Of a DNA stretch of 64,000 nt, positions 61,772 to 64,000 are shown piece after piece. The notes under the pieces are model-generated. The model was not told the DNA's origin. It did no database searches and was given only the letters and a program-made list of their open reading frames with translations. The stretch comes from Pseudomonas sp. P818 (lineage in GTDB: Bacteria; Pseudomonadota; Gammaproteobacteria; Pseudomonadales; Pseudomonadaceae). Within the stretch, counting starts at the first letter, position 1; every line of letters begins with the position of its first letter. Where the stretch lies: positions 1 through 64,000 of the forward strand of contig NZ_ATKM01000017.1 in assembly GCF_000418555.1 (NCBI RefSeq), read 5' to 3'. A program made the position numbers and the translations under genes.

Positions 61772-63952
61772 CTACCGTGCAGTGAAACGCCAGGCGCGGT
61801 GGATCTTCGGGTTACGGGCAAAGTCCGGATCCAGGGTCTGCGCGCTGATCTCCTCAACCTGGTAACGCGCCACCAGACTCTCGTCGAGCTGGAACTTGCG
61901 GAAGTTGTTGGAGAAGTACAGCACCCCGCCACGGGCCAGGCGCGCCATGGCCAGGTCGAGCAACTCGACGTGGTCGCGCTGCACATCGAACACACCCTCC
62001 ATACGCTTGGAGTTGGAGAAGGTGGGAGGGTCGATGAAGATCAGGTCGTATTCGCCGCGATCGTCACCCAGCCAAGCCATCACATCGCCCTGCTCCAGGC
62101 GATGCTTGTCGGAAAAACCGTTGAGCGAGAGATTGCGCCGCGCCCAGTCCAGGTAGGTTTTCGACAGATCGACGCTGGTGGTGCTGCGCGCCCCACCCTT
62201 GGCCGCATGCACGGTGGCCGTGGCGGTGTAGCAGAACAGATTGAGGAAGCGCTTGCCGGCCGCCTCACGCTGGATGCGCAGACGCAGCGGACGGTGATCG
62301 AGGAACAGGCCGGTATCCAGGTAATCGGTGAGATTGACCAACAGCTTGACGCCGCCTTCGCTCACCTCCATGAACTGGCCCTGGGCGGCCTGGCGCTGGT
62401 ACTGCTTGGTGCCGGTCTGGCGCTCGCGGCGTTTGATCGCCACACGGCTCTGCGCCACACCCAGCGCCTGCGGGATCGCGGCCAGAGCATCGAGCAGACG
62501 TGCCTGCGCCTTGTCCGGGTCGATCGAACGCGGCGCGGCGTATTCCTGCACGTGCACCCAGTCACGATACAGATCGACCGCCAGGGCGTATTCCGGCATG
62601 TCGGCATCGTATAGTCGGTAGCACTCGACACCTTCGCGACGCGCCCACTTGCCCAGTTGCTTGAGATTCTTCTGCAGGCGGTTGGCGAACATCTGCCCGC
62701 CTTCGGACAAGCGCGCCTGCTGTGGTGCTTCGCTCACCGGTTGTTGATCGTCCTCGCGCGCACGCCGCTCGCCAGTAACGAACTGCTCGTTCTGCACCTT
62801 GATCAGCAGCAGCTTGCACGCCAGCGCACCGTTCCAGAACGAATACTGCTTATGGCTGCGCAAGCCCATGCGCTTGCCCAGCTCCGGCGCCCCGGTGAAC
62901 ACCGCCGCTTCCCAGCCCAGACAGGCCTGACGCAGGCGCTCGCCGAGGTTCTGATAGAGGTACAGCAGGCTGGCTTCGTCGCCCAGGCGCTCGCCGTAGG
63001 GCGGGTTGCTGATCACCAGCCCCTTCTGATTCTGGTCCGGTCGCGGCTCGAAACTGCCCAGTTCCCCCTGATAGATCTTCACCCAGTCGGAGAGGCCGGC
63101 ACGCTCAACGTTGTTGCGCCCAGGCTGGATCAGGCGCGGGTCGGCTTCATAACCGCGAATCCACAGCGGCGGCTTGGCCAAGCCGGCTGCGGCCCGTTGT
63201 TCGGCCTCTGCATGCAGCTTCTTCCAGATGGCCGGCACATGGCCGAGCCAGTTGGAGAAGCCCCAGCGTTCGCGCTTGAGGTTGGGCGCGATGTCGGCGG
63301 CCATCAGCGCAGCTTCGATCAGGAAAGTGCCGACACCGCACATCGGATCGGCCAGCGCGCCGCCCTCGGCCGCGATACGCGGCCAGCCGGCGCGGATCAG
63401 CACCGCGGCAGCCAGGTTTTCCTTCAGCGGCGCAGCACCCTGCTGCAGACGGTAGCCGCGCTGATGCAGGCTGTGTCCGGAAAGGTCCAGCGAGAGCACT
63501 GCCTCGCCGCGATCCAGGCGCAAGTGCACGCGCAAATCGGGGTTGAGCTTGTCGATGCTGGGACGCTCGCCGCCGGCGGTGCGCAGCCGGTCGACGATCG
63601 CATCCTTGACCTTGAGCGCGCCGAAGTGGGTGTTGTCGATGCCCGAGCCATTGCCGCTGAACTCCACCGCCAGGCTGCCAGCCGGCTCCAGATGATCACG
63701 CCAGTCCACTGCCTTGACGCCTTCGTACAGCTCATCGGCGTTGTTCATGGAAAAGCGCGACAGCACCAGCAGCACGCGGTTGGCCAAGCGCGACCACAGG
63801 CACAGCCGGTAGGCCACCTCGATCTCGGCATGTCCACGGACGGCGGCGGTCTGCTCGCGCGCCTCCTCCAGGCCCAGCGCCTTGGCCTCTTCCAGCAATA
63901 GGCCTTCGAGCCCTTTGGGGCAGGTCAGCACGATTTCGTAACGATCAGACAT
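61772..63952 (-). CDS. rlmL: 23S rRNA methyltransferase RlmKL (guanine 2445-N2 and 2069-N7)
   Basis: A 726-residue two-enzyme fusion. N-terminal THUMP domain (MSDRYEIVLTCPKGLEGLLL...), an RlmL methyltransferase with DPMCGVGTFLIEAA and NPPYGERLG, and an RlmK methyltransferase with NLFCYTATATVHAAKGGA and DPPTFSNSKRM. Length matches the full fusion. ATG at 63952 is the family start. Confidence 0.95.
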   Translation of the reverse strand: MSDRYEIVLTCPKGLEGLLLEEAKALGLEEAREQTAAVRGHAEIEVAYRLCLWSRLANRVLLVLSRFSMNNADELYEGVKAVDWRDHLEPAGSLAVEFSGNGSGIDNTHFGALKVKDAIVDRLRTAGGERPSIDKLNPDLRVHLRLDRGEAVLSLDLSGHSLHQRGYRLQQGAAPLKENLAAAVLIRAGWPRIAAEGGALADPMCGVGTFLIEAALMAADIAPNLKRERWGFSNWLGHVPAIWKKLHAEAEQRAAAGLAKPPLWIRGYEADPRLIQPGRNNVERAGLSDWVKIYQGELGSFEPRPDQNQKGLVISNPPYGERLGDEASLLYLYQNLGERLRQACLGWEAAVFTGAPELGKRMGLRSHKQYSFWNGALACKLLLIKVQNEQFVTGERRAREDDQQPVSEAPQQARLSEGGQMFANRLQKNLKQLGKWARREGVECYRLYDADMPEYALAVDLYRDWVHVQEYAAPRSIDPDKAQARLLDALAAIPQALGVAQSRVAIKRRERQTGTKQYQRQAAQGQFMEVSEGGVKLLVNLTDYLDTGLFLDHRPLRLRIQREAAGKRFLNLFCYTATATVHAAKGGARSTTSVDLSKTYLDWARRNLSLNGFSDKHRLEQGDVMAWLGDDRGEYDLIFIDPPTFSNSKRMEGVFDVQRDHVELLDLAMARLARGGVLYFSNNFRKFQLDESLVARYQVEEISAQTLDPDFARNPKIHRAWRFTAR

Positions 63953-64000
63953 GAATGTTCCGCTGCCTATGGCAATCAGGGAGGTGCGTCGGCACACCTC

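Overview
The window looks like a Pseudomonas chromosome. It is GC-rich, and nearly every host gene has a close match among conserved Pseudomonas families: the NAGGN osmolyte cassette, oprH-phoP-phoQ, hda, purMN, dgt, dacB and rlmKL. Species cannot be fixed from the sequence; a P. mendocina/oleovorans-type lineage is a guess. One 9-kb block (36.27-45.32 kb) is foreign, an integrated filamentous phage (inovirus) with lower-GC genes.

Layout. 0-0.25 kb: tRNA-Asp (with an odd insertion) and tRNA-Val. 0.3-9.7 kb: a MarR-type regulator, the three-gene NAGGN (N-acetylglutaminylglutamine amide) osmoprotectant cassette, a hybrid histidine kinase, a YheU-like protein and a methyladenine-glycosylase-like protein. 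9.8-11.4 kb: a DAHP synthase gene behind an unusual leader with two aromatic-rich leader peptides and an intrinsic terminator. 11.4-20.5 kb: ttcA, a J-domain protein, two Yip1 membrane proteins, sprT, an LprI-like protein, an acyl-CoA dehydrogenase/CoA-transferase pair with a divergent AraC regulator, and a BdlA-like chemoreceptor. 20.7-23.5 kb: the oprH-phoP-phoQ operon with four 11-bp-phased PhoP half-sites. 23.5-29.2 kb: an MFS exporter and a napEDABC periplasmic nitrate reductase operon in which napA is broken by two short insertions. 29.2-36.2 kb: a TlpA-like thioredoxin, a PilZ-like protein, BrkB, ArsC-like, WrbA, a hydrolase and hda.

36.27-45.32 kb: the inovirus prophage, flanked by a perfect 21-bp direct repeat. 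From left to right it carries a leftward repressor and a small secreted protein, an operator array, four early genes with coupled starts, a strongly structured non-coding region, a putative ssDNA-binding protein, coat genes, an adsorption protein, a gpVI-like protein, Zot, a replication initiator and a tyrosine integrase. The site lies in the last codons of perM. Reconstructing the junction shows that perM and hda originally overlapped by ATGA. The phage replaces the perM tail, separates the two genes, and leaves hda downstream of leftward prophage genes.

45.3-64 kb: perM, a DUF2066 protein, purM-purN, a DUF3108 protein, an ammonium transporter, a DUF883/YqjE/YqjK envelope-stress-like trio, an EAL phosphodiesterase, dGTPase, a FUSC-like membrane protein, a large HD-GYP protein, yggL, dacB and rlmKL.

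Most promising leads: the tandem-peptide leader upstream of DAHP synthase; the prophage that splits perM from hda while repairing perM and possibly re-coupling hda; the TGTA-N3-TACA operator array; the 139-bp palindromic element inside the nap operon; and the damaged napA and tRNA-Asp.
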